NCBI GenBank assembly: GCA_947179485.1
Contig: OX359249.1
Location: forward strand, 4,402,001-4,466,000
Length of the DNA: 64,000 bases
Source of the DNA: Allacma fusca
Lineage: Eukaryota; Arthropoda; Collembola; Symphypleona; Sminthuridae
Direction: 5' to 3'
Position numbers and translations under genes: made by a program. Positions 35,351 through 47,714 of the stretch are shown here, one piece after another; the stretch's first letter is position 1; each line of letters opens with the position of its first letter. The notes beneath the pieces are model-generated. The model saw only the letters and a program-made list of their open reading frames with translations, was not told the DNA's origin and did not search any database.

Positions 35351-38226
35351 AGTACAGAATCGTTACCCCTCGCACCTAGTGCTTCTAGTTATGTACCCAT
35401 ATCGCGAAATACCGGCCTGGAATTTCCAAAGTGGACTCTGTCGTTTTTGTTCGAACTGACAGGTTTAAGTACGTTTCCTACTACCATTTCCACAATTCTC
35501 AAAGGATGTTTAATCCAAGTACAGAATCGTGACCCCTGGCACCTAGTGCTTCTACTTATGTACCCATATCGAGAATTTTCGGCTTGGAAGTTCCAAAGTG
35601 GACTGTCGTTTTTGTTCGAACTGACAGGGTCAAGTACGTTTCCTACTACCATTTCCACAATTCAATAAGGATTTTCCATCCAAGTACAGAATCGTGACCG
35701 CTCGCACCTAGTGCTTTTAGTTATGTACCCATATCGCGAAATTTCGGCCTGGAAGTTCCAAAGTGGACTCTGTAGTTTTTGTTCGAACTGACAGGGTCAA
35801 GTTCGTTTCCTACTACCATTTCCACAATTCTCAAAGGAATTTCAATCCAAGTACAGAATTGTGACCCCTTGCACCTAGTGCTTCTTGTTATGTACCCATA
35901 TCGCGAAATTTCGGCCTGGAAGTTCCAAAGTGGACTCTGTCGTTTTTGTTCGAACTGACAGGGTCAATTACGTTTCCTACTACCATTTCCACAATTCTCA
36001 AAGCAATTTCAATCCAAGTACAGAATCGTGACCCCTGGCACCTAGTGCTTCTAGTTATGTACCCATATCGAGAATTTTCGGCCTGGAAGTTCCAAAGTGG
36101 ACTCTGTCGTTTTTGTTCGAACTGACAGGGTCAATTACGTTTCCTACTACCATTTCCACAATTCTCAAAGCAATTTCAATCCAAGTACAGAATCGTGACC
36201 CCTCACACCTAGTGCTTATAGTTGTGTACCCATATCGTGAAATTTCTGCCTGGAAGTTCCAAAGTGGACTCTGTCGTTTTTTTCGAACTGACAGGGTCAA
36301 GTACGTTTCCTACTACCATTTCCACAATTCTCAAAGGAGTTTCAATCCAAGTACAGAATCGTGACCCCTGGCACCTAGTGCTTCTAGTTATGTACGCATA
36401 TCGAGAATTTTCGGCTTGGAAGTTCCAAAGTGGACTGTCGTTTTTGTTCGAACTGACAGGGTCAAGTACGTTTCCTACTACCATTTCCACAATTCAATAA
36501 GGAATTTCAATCCAAGTACAGAATCGTGACCGCTCGCACCTAGTGCTTTTAGTTATGTACCCATATCGCGAAATTTCGGCCTGGAAGTTCCAAAGTGGAC
36601 TCTGTCGTTTTTTTTCGAACTGACAGGGTCAATTACGTTTCCTACTACCATTTCCATAATTCTCAAAGCAATTTCAATCCAAGTACAGAATCGTGACCCC
36701 TGGCACCTAGTGCTTCTAGTTATGTACCCATATCGAGAATTTTCGGCCTGGAAGTTATAAAGTGGACTCTGTCGTTTTTGTTCGAACTGACAGGGTCAAG
36801 TACGTTTCCTACTACCGTTTCCACAATTCAATAAGGAATTTGAATCCAAGTACAGAATCGTGACCGCCCGCACCTAGTGCTTCTAGTTATGTACCCATAT
36901 CAAGACTTTTCGGCCTGGAAGTTCCAAAGTGGACTCTGTCGTTTTTGTTCGAACTGACAGGGTCAAGTACGTTTCCTACTACCATTTCCAGAATTCTATA
37001 AGGAATTTCAATCCAAGTACAGAATCGTGACCCCTCGCACCTAGTGCTTCTAGTTATGTACCCATATCGTGAAATTTCTGCCTGGAAGTTCCAAAGTGGA
37101 CTCTGTCGTTTTTGTTCGAACTGACAGGGTCAAGTACGTTTCCTACTACCATTTCCACAATTCAATAAGGAATTTCAATCCAAGTACAGAATCGTGACCC
37201 CTCGCACCTAGTGCTTCTAGTTGTGTACCCATATCGCGAAATTTCGGCCTGGAAGTTCCAAAGTGGAATCTGTCGTTTTTGTTCGAACTGACAGGGTCAA
37301 GGACGTTTCCTACTACCATTTCCACAATTCTCAAAGGAATTTCAATCCAAGTACAGAATCGTGACCACTCGCACCTAGTGCTTCTAGTTATGTACCCATA
37401 TCGAGAATTTTCGGCTTGGAAGTTCCAAAGTGGACTGTCGTTTTTGTTCGAACTGACAGGGTCAAGTACGTTTCCTACTACCATTTCCACAATTCAATAA
37501 GGAATTTCAATCCAAGTACAGATACGTGACCCCTGGCACCTAGTACTTCTAGTTATGTACCCATATCGCGAAATTTCGGCCTGGAAGTTCCAAAGTGGAC
37601 TCTGTAGTTTTTGTTCGAACTGACAGGGTCAAGTTCGTTTCCTACTACCATTTCCACAATTCTCAAAGGAATTTCAATCCAAGTACAGAATTGTGACCCC
37701 TCGCACCTAGTGCTTCTAGTTATGTACCCATATCGCGAACTTTCGGCCTGGAAGTTCCAAAGTGGACTCTGTAGTTTTTGTTCGAACTGACAGGGTCAAG
37801 TTCGTTTCCTACTTCCATTTCCACAATTCAATAAGGAATTTCAATCCAAGTACAGAATCGTGACCCCTGGCACCTAGTACTTCTAGTTATGTACCCATAT
37901 CGCGAAATTTCGGCCTGGAAGTCCTAAAGTGGATTCTGTAGTTTTTGTTCGAACTGACAGGGTCAAGTTCGTTTCCTACTACCATTTCCACAATTCTCAA
38001 AGGAATTTCAATCCAAGTACAGAATTGTGACCCCTGGCACCTAGTGCTTCTAGTTATGTACCCATATCGAGAATTTTCGGCTTGGAAGTTCCAAAGTGGA
38101 CTGTCGTTTTTGTTCGAACTGACAGGGTCAAGTTCGTTTCCTACTACCATTTCCACAATTCTCAAAGGAATTTCAATCCAAGTACAGAATTGTGACCCCT
38201 CGCACCTAGTGCTTCTAGTTATGTAC
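35230..38226 (+). repeat. HOR unit, 18 monomers, 2,997 bp
   Basis: Runs from one CGCGAACTTTC unit with CTCTGTAG, AAGTTCG and ATCGTTACC to the next unit of the same kind at 38,227. The following units (ATACCGG at 35,397, CGAG at 35,564, CTGTAG at 35,729, GGTCAATTACG at 35,896 and CGAG at 36,063) recur at exactly 2,997 bp. Inside the block lies the last GCAT unit of the window (36,396) and the last 7-T CGTG unit (36,230). Private changes include AAGGATTTTCC near 35,670 and CTTGCACC with CTTCTTG near 35,880. Confidence 0.8.
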
Positions 38227-40057
38227 CCATATCGCGAACTTTCGGCCTGGAAGTTCCAAAGTGGACTCTGTAGTTTTTGTTCGAACTGACAGGGTCAAGT
38301 TCGTTTCCTACTACCATTTCCACAATTCAATAAGGAATTTCAATCCAAGTACAGAATCGTTACCCCTCGCACCTAGTGCTTCTAGTTATGTACCCATATC
38401 GCGAAATACCGGCCTGGAATTTCCAAAGTGGACTCTGTCGTTTTTGTTCGAACTGACAGGTTTAAGTACGTTTCCTACTACCATTTCCACAATTCTCAAA
38501 GGATGTTTAATCCAAGTACAGAATCGTGACCCCTGGCACCTAGTGCTTCTAGTTATGTACCCATATCGAGAATTTTCGGCTTGGAAGTTCCAAAGTGGAC
38601 TGTCGTTTTTGTTCGAACTGACAGGGTCAAGTACGTTTCCTACTACCATTTCCACAATTCAATAAGGAATTTCAATCCAAGTACAGAATCGTGACCGCTC
38701 GCACCTAGTGCTTTTAGTTATGTACCCATATCGCGAAATTTCGGCCTGGAAGTTCCAAAGTGGACTCTGTAGTTTTTGTTCGAACTGACAGGGTCAAGTT
38801 CGTTTCCTACTACCATTTCCACAATTCTCAAAGGAATTTCAATCCAAGTACAGAACTGTGACCCCTCGCACCTAGTGCTTCTAGTTATGTACCCATATCG
38901 CGAAATTTCGGCCTGGAAGTTCCAAAGTGGACTCTGTCGTTTTTGTTCGAACTGACAGGGTCAATTACGTTTCCTACTACCATTTCCACAATTCTCAAAG
39001 CAATTTCAATCCAAGTACAGAATCGTGACCCCTGGCACCTAGTGCTTCTAGTTATGTACCCATATCGAGAATTTTCGGCCTGGAAGTTCCAAAGTGGACT
39101 CTGTCGTTTTTGTTCGAACTGACAGGGTCAAGTACGTTTCCTACTACCATTTCCACAATTCAATAAGGAATTTCAATCCAAGTACAGAATCGTGACCCCT
39201 GGCACCTAGTACTTCTAGTTATGTACCCATATCGCGAAATTTCGGCCTGGAAGTTCTAAAGTGGACTCTGTAGTTTTTGTTCGAACTGACAGGGTCAAGT
39301 TCGTTTCCTACTACCATTTCCACAATTCTCAAAGGAATTTCAATCCAAGTACAGAATTGTGACCCCTGGCACCTAGTGCTTCTAGTTATGTACCCATATC
39401 GAGAATTTTCGGCTTGGAAGTTCCAAAGTGGACTGTCGTTTTTGTTCGAACTGACAGGGTCAAGTTCGTTTCCTACTACCATTTCCACAATTCTCAAAGG
39501 AATTTCAATCCAAGTACAGAATCGTGACCACTCGCACCTAGTGCTTCTAGTTATGTACCCATATCGAGAATTTTCGGCTTGGAAGTTCCAAAGTGGACTG
39601 TCGTTTTTGTTCGAACTGACAGGGTCAAGTTCGTTTCCTACTACCATTTCCACAATTCTCAAAGGAATTTCAATCCAAGTACAGAATCGTGACCACTCGC
39701 ACCTAGTGCTTCTAGTTATGTACCCATATCGAGAATTTTCGGCCTGGAAGTTCCAAAGTGGACTCTGTAGTTTTTGTTCGAACTGACAGGGTCAAGTTCG
39801 TTTCCTACTACCATTTCCACAATTCTCAAAGCAATTTCAATCCAAGTACAGAATTGTGACCCCTCGCACCTAGTGCTTCTAGTTATGTACCCATATCGCG
39901 AACTTTCGGCCTGGAAGTTCCAAAGTGGACTCTGTAGTTTTTGTTCGAACTGACAGGGTCAAGTTCGTTTCCTACTTCCATTTCCACAATTCAATAAGGA
40001 ATTTCAATCCAAGTACAGAATCGTGACCCCTGGCACCTAGTACTTCTAGTTATGTAC
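38227..40057 (+). repeat. Partial second copy of the 18-mer, then 165-bp runs
   Basis: The first five or six monomers (38,227 to about 39,100) copy the start of the 18-monomer unit. A TTCTAAAG, CTCTGTAG unit (39,227) follows, then two neighbouring 165-bp CGAG units (39,394 and 39,559) with AAGTTCG and CTCAAAGG. The block closes with a CTCTGTAG unit and a CGCGAACTTTC unit that has the rare CCTACTTCC. The latter also occurs at 37,728 and 42,056. Confidence 0.75.
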
Positions 40058-42222
40058 CCATATCGCGAAATTTCGGCCTGGAAGTTCTAAAGTGGATTCT
40101 GTAGTTTTTGTTCGAACTGACAGGGTCAAGTTCGTTTCCTACTACCATTTCCACAATTCTCAAAGGAATTTCAATCCAAGTACAGAATTGTGACCCCTGG
40201 CACCTAGTGCTTCTAGTTATGTACCCATATCGAGAATTTTCGGCTTGGAAGTTCCAAAGTGGACTGTCGTTTTTGTTCGAACTGACAGGGTCAAGTTCGT
40301 TTCCTACTACCATTTCCACAATTCTCAAAGGAATTTCAATCCAAGTACAGAATCGTGACCACTCGCACCTAGTGCTTCTAGTTATGTACCCATATCGAGA
40401 ATTTTCGGCTTGGAAGTTCCAAAGTGGACTGTCGTTTTTGTTCGAACTGACAGGGTCAAGTACGTTTCCTACTACCATTTCCACAATTCAATAAGGAATT
40501 TCAATCCAAGTACAGAATCGTGACCCCTGGCACCTAGTACTTCTAGTTATGTACCCATATCGCGAAATTTCGGCCTGGAATTTCCAAAGTGGACTCTGTA
40601 GTTTTTGTTCGAACTGACAGGGTCAAGTTCGTTTCCTACTACCATTTCCACAATTCTCAAAGGAATTTCAATCCAAGTACAGAATTGTGACCCCTCGCAC
40701 CTAGTGCTTCTAGTTATGTACCCATATCGCGAACTTTCGGCCTGGAAGTTCCAAAGTGGACTCTGTAGTTTTTGTTCGAACTGACAGGGTCAAGTTCGTT
40801 TCCTACTACCATTTCCACAATTCAATAAGGAATTTCAATCCAAGTACAGAATCGTTACCCCTCGCACCTAGTGCTTCTAGTTATGTACCCATATCGCGAA
40901 ATACCGGCCTGGAATTTCCAAAGTGGACTCTGTCGTTTTTGTTCGAACTGACAGGTTTAAGTACGTTTCCTACTACCATTTCCACAATTCTCAAAGGATG
41001 TTTAATCCAAGTACAGAATCGTGACCCCTGGCACCTAGTGCTTCTACTTATGTACCCATATCGAGAATTTTCGGCTTGGAAGTTCCAAAGTGGACTGTCG
41101 TTTTTGTTCGAACTGACAGGGTCAAGTACGTTTCCTACTACCATTTCCACAATTCAATAAGGAATTTCAATCCAAGTACAGAATCGTGACCGCTCGCACC
41201 TAGTGCTTTTAGTTATGTACCCATATTGCGAAATTTCGGCCTGGAAGTTCCAAAGTGGACTCTGTAGTTTTTGTTCGAACTGACAGGGTCAAGTTCGTTT
41301 CCTACTACCATTTCCACAATTCTCAAAGGAATTTCAATCCAAGTACAGAATTGTGACCCCTCGCACCTAGTGCTTCTAGTTATGTACCCATATCGCGAAC
41401 TTTCGGCCTGGAAGTTCCAAAGTGGACTCTGTAGTTTTTGTTCGAACTGACAGGGTCAAGTTCGTTTCCTACTACCATTTCCACAATTCAATAAGGAATT
41501 TCAATCCAAGTACAGAATCGTTACCCCTCGCACCTAGTGCTTCTAGTTATGTTTTCATATCGCGAAATTTCGGCCTGGAAGTTCCAAAGTGGACTCTGTA
41601 GTTTTTGTTCGAACTGACAGGGTCAAGTTCGTTTCCTACTACCATTTCCACAATTCTCAAAGCAATTTCAATCCAAGTACAGAATCGTGACCCCTGGCAC
41701 CTAGTGCTTCTAGTTATGTACCCATATCGAGAATTTTCGGCCTGGAAATTCCAAAGTGGACTCTGTCGTTTTTGTTCGAACTGACAGGGTCAAGTACGTT
41801 TCCTACTACCATTTCCACAATTCAATAAGGAATTTCAATCCAAGTACAGAATCGTGACCCCTGGCACCTAGTACTTCTAGTTATGTACCCATATCGCGAA
41901 ATTTCGGCCTGGAAGTTCTAAAGTGGACTCTGTCGTTTTTGTTCGAACTGACAGGGTCAAGTTCGTTTCCTACTACCATTTCCACAATTCTCAAAGCAAT
42001 TTCAATCCAAGTACAGAATTGTGACCCCTCGCACCTAGTGCTTCTAGTTATGTACCCATATCGCGAACTTTCGGCCTGGAAGTTCCAAAGTGGACTCTGT
42101 AGTTTTTGTTCGAACTGACAGGGTCAAGTTCGTTTCCTACTTCCATTTCCACAATTCAATAAGGAATTTCAATCCAAGTACAGAATCGTGACCCCTGGCA
42201 CCTAGTACTTCTAGTTATGTAC
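40058..42222 (+). repeat. HOR unit, 13 monomers, 2,165 bp, copy 1
   Basis: Monomers start at 40058, 40225, 40390, 40555, 40722, 40889, 41056, 41221, 41388, 41555, 41722, 41889 and 42056. Rare markers are TTCTAAAGTGGATTCTG in the first unit, CATATTGCG (41,221), GTTTTCATATCG (before 41,555) and GGAAATTCC (41,722). All recur 2,165 bp later in the next unit. Confidence 0.88.
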
Positions 42223-44053
42223 CCATATCGCGAAATTTCGGCCTGGAAGTTCTAAAGTGGATTCTGTAGTTTTTGTTCGAACTGACAGGGTCAAGTTCGT
42301 TTCCTACTACCATTTCCACAATTCTCAAAGGAATTTCAATCCAAGTACAGAATTGTGACCCCTGGCACCTAGTGCTTCTAGTTATGTACCCATATCGAGA
42401 ATTTTCGGCTTGGAAGTTCCAAAGTGGACTGTCGTTTTTGTTCGAACTGACAGGGTCAAGTTCGTTTCCTACTACCATTTCCACAATTCTCAAAGGAATT
42501 TCAATCCAAGTACAGAATCGTGACCACTCGCACCTAGTGCTTCTAGTTATGTACCCATATCGAGAATTTTCGGCTTGGAAGTTCCAAAGTGGACTGTCGT
42601 TTTTGTTCGAACTGACAGGGTCAAGTACGTTTCCTACTACCATTTCCACAATTCAATAAGGAATTTCAATCCAAGTACAGAATCGTGACCCCTGGCACCT
42701 AGTACTTCTAGTTATGTACCCATATCGCGAAATTTCGGCCTGGAATTTCCAAAGTGGACTCTGTAGTTTTTGTTCGAACTGACAGGGTCAAGTTCGTTTC
42801 CTACTACCATTTCCACAATTCTCAAAGGAATTTCAATCCAAGTACAGAATTGTGACCCCTCGCACCTAGTGCTTCTAGTTATGTACCCATATCGCGAACT
42901 TTCGGCCTGGAAGTTCCAAAGTGGACTCTGTAGTTTTTGTTCGAACTGACAGGGTCAAGTTCGTTTCCTACTACCATTTCCACAATTCAATAAGGAATTT
43001 CAATCCAAGTACAGAATCGTTACCCCTCGCACCTAGTGCTTCTAGTTATGTACCCATATCGCGAAATACCGGCCTGGAATTTCCAAAGTGGACTCTGTCG
43101 TTTTTGTTCGAACTGACAGGTTTAAGTACGTTTCCTACTACCATTTCCACAATTCTCAAAGGATGTTTAATCCAAGTACAGAATCGTGACCCCTGGCACC
43201 TAGTGCTTCTACTTATGTACCCATATCGAGAATTTTCGGCTTGGAAGTTCCAAAGTGGACTGTCGTTTTTGTTCGAACTGACAGGGTCAAGTACGTTTCC
43301 TACTACCATTTCCACAATTCAATAAGGAATTTCAATCCAAGTACAGAATCGTGACCGCTCGCACCTAGTGCTTTTAGTTATGTACCCATATTGCGAAATT
43401 TCGGCCTGGAAGTTCCAAAGTGGACTCTGTAGTTTTTGTTCGAACTGACAGGGTCAAGTTCGTTTCCTACTACCATTTCCACAATTCTCAAAGGAATTTC
43501 AATCCAAGTACAGAATTGTGACCCCTCGCACCTAGTGCTTCTAGTTATGTACCCATATCGCGAACTTTCGGCCTGGAAGTTCCAAAGTGGACTCTGTAGT
43601 TTTTGTTCGAACTGACAGGGTCAAGTTCGTTTCCTACTACCATTTCCACAATTCAATAAGGAATTTCAATCCAAGTACAGAATCGTTACCCCTCGCACCT
43701 AGTGCTTCTAGTTATGTTTTCATATCGCGAAATTTCGGCCTGGAAGTTCCAAAGTGGACTCTGTAGTTTTTGTTCGAACTGACAGGGTCAAGTTCGTTTC
43801 CTACTACCATTTCCACAATTCTCAAAGCAATTTCAATCCAAGTACAGAATCGTGACCCCTGGCACCTAGTGCTTCTAGTTATGTACCCATATCGAGAATT
43901 TTCGGCCTGGAAATTCCAAAGTGGACTCTGTCGTTTTTGTTCGAACTGACAGGGTCAAGTACGTTTCCTACTACCATTTCCACAATTCAATAAGGAATTT
44001 CAATCCAAGTACAGAATCGTGACCCCTGGCACCTAGTACTTCTAGTTATGTAC
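42223..44053 (+). repeat. HOR unit, 11 monomers, 1,831 bp, copy 2 (two units lost)
   Basis: Copies the first eleven monomers of the preceding 13-monomer unit marker for marker, including CATATTGCG at 43,386 and GTTTTCATATCG before 43,720. The last two (TTCTAAAG with CTCTGTCG, and CGCGAACTTTC with CCTACTTCC) are absent, a loss of 334 bp. The next unit starts at 44,054 with a TTCTAAAG, CTCTGTAG monomer. Confidence 0.88.
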
Positions 44054-45550
44054 CCATATCGCGAAATTTCGGCCTGGAAGTTCTAAAGTGGACTCTGTAG
44101 TTTTTGTTCGAACTGACAGGGTCAAGTTCGTTTCCTACTACCATTTCCACAATTCTCAAAGGAATTTCAATCCAAGTACAGAATTGTGACCCCTGGCACC
44201 TAGTGCTTCTAGTTATGTACCCATATCGAGAATTTTCGGCTTGGAAGTTCCAAAGTGGACTGTCGTTTTTGTTCGAACTGACAGGGTCAAGTTCGTTTCC
44301 TACTACCATTTCCACAATTCTCAAAGGAATTTCAATCCAAGTACAGAATCGTGACCACTCGCACCTAGTGCTTCTAGTTATGTACCCATATCGAGAATTT
44401 TCGGCTTGGAAGTTCCAAAGTGGACTGTCGTTTTTGTTCGAACTGACAGGGTCAAGTACGTTTCCTACTACCATTTCCACAATTCAATAAGGAATTTCAA
44501 TCCAAGTACAGAATCGTGACCCCTGGCACCTAGTACTTCTAGTTATGTACCCATATCGCGAAATTTCGGCCTGGAAGTTCCAAAGTGGACTCTGTAGTTT
44601 TTGTTCGAACTGACAGGGTCAAGTTCGTTTCCTACTACCATTTCCACAATTCTCAAAGGAATTTCAATCCAAGTACAGAATTGTGACCCCTCGCACCTAG
44701 TGCTTCTAGTTATGTACCCATATCGCGAACTTTCGGCCTGGAAGTTCCAAAGTGGACTCTGTAGTTTTTGTTCGAACTGACAGGGTCAAGTTCGTTTCCT
44801 ACTACCATTTCCACAATTCAATAAGGAATTTCAATCCAAGTACAGAATCGTTACCCCTCGCACCTAGTGCTTCTAGTTATGTACCCATATCGCGAAATAC
44901 CGGCCTGGAATTTCCAAAGTGGACTCTGTCGTTTTTGTTCGAACTGACAGGTTTAAGTACGTTTCCTACTACCATTTCCACAATTCTCAAAGGATGTTTA
45001 ATCCAAGTACAGAATCGTGACCCCTGGCACCTAGTGCTTCTACTTATGTACCCATATCGAGAATTTTCGGCTTGAAAGTTCCAAAGTGGACTGTCGTTTT
45101 TGTTCGAACTGACAGGGTCAAGTACGTTTCCTACTACCATTTCCACAATTCAATAAGGAATTTCAATCCAAGTACAGAATCGTGACCGCTCGCACCTAGT
45201 GCTTTTAATTATGTACCCATATCGCGAAATTTCGGCCTGGAAGTTCCAAAGTGGACTCTGTAGTTTTTGTTCGAACTGACAGGGTCAAGTTCGTTTCCTA
45301 CTACCATTTCCACAATTCTCAAAGGAATTTCAATCCAAGTACAGAATTGTGACCCCTCGCACCTAGTGCTTCTAGTTATGTACCCATATCGCGAACTTTC
45401 GGCCTGGAAGTTCCAAAGTGGACTCTGTAGTTTTTGTTTGAACTGACAGGGTCAAGTTCGTTTCCTACTACCATTTCCACAATTCAATAAGGAATTTCAA
45501 TCCAAGTACAGAATCGTTACCCCTCGCACCTAGTGCTTCTAGTTATGTAC
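44054..45550 (+). repeat. HOR unit, 9 monomers, truncated third copy
   Basis: Nine monomers follow the order of the 13/11-monomer family. The family then stops, because the unit with GTTTTCATATCG does not appear and a hexamer repeat takes over. Private changes are CTTGAAAG near 45,072, TTTTAATTATG near 45,207 and GTTTGAACTG near 45,437, which removes the usual TTCGAA. Confidence 0.82.
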
Positions 45551-46550
45551 CCATATCGCGAAATTTCGGCCTGGAAGTTCCAAAGTGGACTCTGTAGTTT
45601 TTGTTCGAACTGACAGGGTCAAGTTCGTTTCCTACTACCATTTCCACAATTCTCAAAGGAATTTCAATCCAAGTACAGAATTGTGACCCCTCGCACCTAG
45701 TGCTTCTAGTTATGTACCCATATCGCGAACTTTCGGCCTGGAAGTTCCAAAGTGGACTCTGTAGTTTTTGTTCGAACTGACAGGGTCAAGTTCGTTTCCT
45801 ACTACCATTTCCACAATTCAATAAGGAATTTCAATCCAAGTACAGAATCGTTACCCCTCGCACCTAGTGCTTCTAGTTATGTACCCATATCGCGAAATAC
45901 CGGCCTGGAATTTCCAAAGTGGACTCTGTCGTTTTTGTTCGAACTGACAGGTTTAAGTACGTTTCCTACTACCATTTCCACAATTCTCAAAGGATGTTTA
46001 ATCCAAGTACAGAATCGTGACCCCTGGCACCTAGTGCTTCTACTTATGTACCCATATCGAGAATTTTCGGCTTGGAAGTTCCAAAGTGGACTGTCGTTTT
46101 TGTTCGAACTGACAGGGTCAAGTACGTTTCCTACTACCATTTCCACAATTCAATGAGGAATTTCAATCCAAGTACAGAATCGTGACCGCTCGCACCTAGT
46201 GCTTTTAGTTATGTACCCATATCGCGAAATTTCGGCCTGGAAGTTCCAAAGTGGACTCTGTAGTTTTTGTTCGAACTGACAGGGTCAAGTTCGTTTCCTA
46301 CTACCATTTCCACAATTCTCAAAGGAATTTCAATCCAAGTACAGAATTGTGACCCCTCGCACCTAGTGCTTCTAGTTATGTACCCATATCGCGAACTTTC
46401 GGCCTGGAAGTTCCAAAGTGGACTCTGTAGTTTTTGTTCGAACTGACAGGGTCAAGTTCGTTTCCTACTACCATTTCCACAATTCAATAAGGAATTTCAA
46501 TCCAAGTACAGAATCGTTACCCCTCGCACCTAGTGCTTCTAGTTATGTAC
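44551..46550 (+). repeat. Two 1,000-bp hexamers
   Basis: Hexamers begin at 44,551 and 45,551. The order is CGCG/CTCTGTAG, CGCGAACTTTC, CGCGAAATACC, CGAG (165 bp), CGCG/CTCTGTAG and CGCGAACTTTC. The first hexamer overlaps the truncated 13-monomer family. A private change in the second is CAATGAGG near 46,152. Five units of 167 bp and one of 165 give exactly 1,000 bp. The hexamer at the right end of the window has the same length but different subtypes. Confidence 0.85.
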
Positions 46551-47714
46551 CCATATCGCGAAATTTCGGCCTGGAAGTACCAAAGTGGACTCTGTCGTTT
46601 TTGTTCGAACTGACAGGGTCAAGTACGTTTCCTACTACCATTTCCACAATTCAATAAGGAATTTCAATCCAAGTACAGAATCGTGACCATTGGCACCTAG
46701 TACTTCTAGTTATGTACCCATATCGCGAAAATTCGGCCTGGAAGTTCCAAAGTGGACTCTGTAGTTTTTGTTCGAACTGACAGGGTCAAGTTCGTTTCCT
46801 ACAACCATTTCCACAATTCTCAAAGGAATTTCAATCCAAGTACAGAATTATGACCCCTCGCACCTAGTGCTTCTAGTTATGTACCCATATCGCGAACTTT
46901 CGGCCTGGAAGTTCCAAAGTGGACTCTGTCGTTTTTGTTCGAACTGACAGGTTTAAGTACGTTTCCTACTACCATTTCCACAATTCTCAAAAGAATTTCA
47001 ATCCAAGTACAGAATCGTGACCCCTGGCACCTAGTGCTTCTAGTTATGTACCCATATCGAGAATTTTCGGCTTGGAAGTTCCAAAGTGGACTGTCGTTTT
47101 TGTTCGAACTGACAGGGTCAAGTACGTTTCCTACTACCATTTCCACAATTCAATTAGGAATTTCAATCCAAGTACAGAATCGTGACCGCTCGCACCTAGT
47201 GCTTCTAGTTCATACCCATATCGCGAAATTCCGGCCTGGAAGTTCCAAAGTGGACTCTGTCGTTTTTGTTCGAACTGACAGGTTTAAGTACGTTTCCTAC
47301 TACCATTTCCACAATTCTCAAAAGAATTTCAATCCAAGTACAGAATCGTGACCCCTGGCACCTAGTGCTTCTAGTTGTGTACCCATATCGTGAATTTTCG
47401 GCCTGGAAGTTCAAAAGTGGACTGTCGTTTTTGTTCGAACTGACAGGGTCAAGTACGTTTCCTACTACCATTTCCACAATTCTCAAAGGAATTTCAATCC
47501 AAGTACAGAATTGTGACCCCTCGCACCTAGTGCTTCTAGTTATGTACCCATATCGCGAACTTTCGGCCTGGAAGTTCCAAAGTGGACTCTGTAGTTTTTG
47601 TTCGAACTGACAGGGTCAAGTTCGTTTCCTACTACCATTTCCACAATTCAATAAGGAATTTCAATCCAAGTACAGAATCGTTACCCCTCGCACCTAGTGC
47701 TTCTAGTTATGTAC
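46551..47714 (+). repeat. HOR unit, 7 monomers, 1,164 bp, copy 1
   Basis: Monomers start at 46551, 46718, 46885, 47052, 47216, 47383 and 47548. Markers are AAGTACCAAAG, CGCGAAAATTCGG with CCTACAACC and ATTATGACC, a unit with GGTTTAAGTACG and CTCAAAAGAATTTC, the shortened join CTAGTTCATACCC before 47,216, and TTCAAAAGTGGACTGTCG at 47,383. Confidence 0.85.

Noticed and set aside
39219-39786. Long open frames on both strands, up to about 170 codons, here and at 51,073-51,600.
   Set aside because: They consist of repeated monomer translation with no known domain. They arise where neighbouring 165-bp units (55 codons) keep the frame; where units are 166 or 167 bp the frame shifts and stops appear. 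Many near-identical copies occur at the HOR period. They are not genes.
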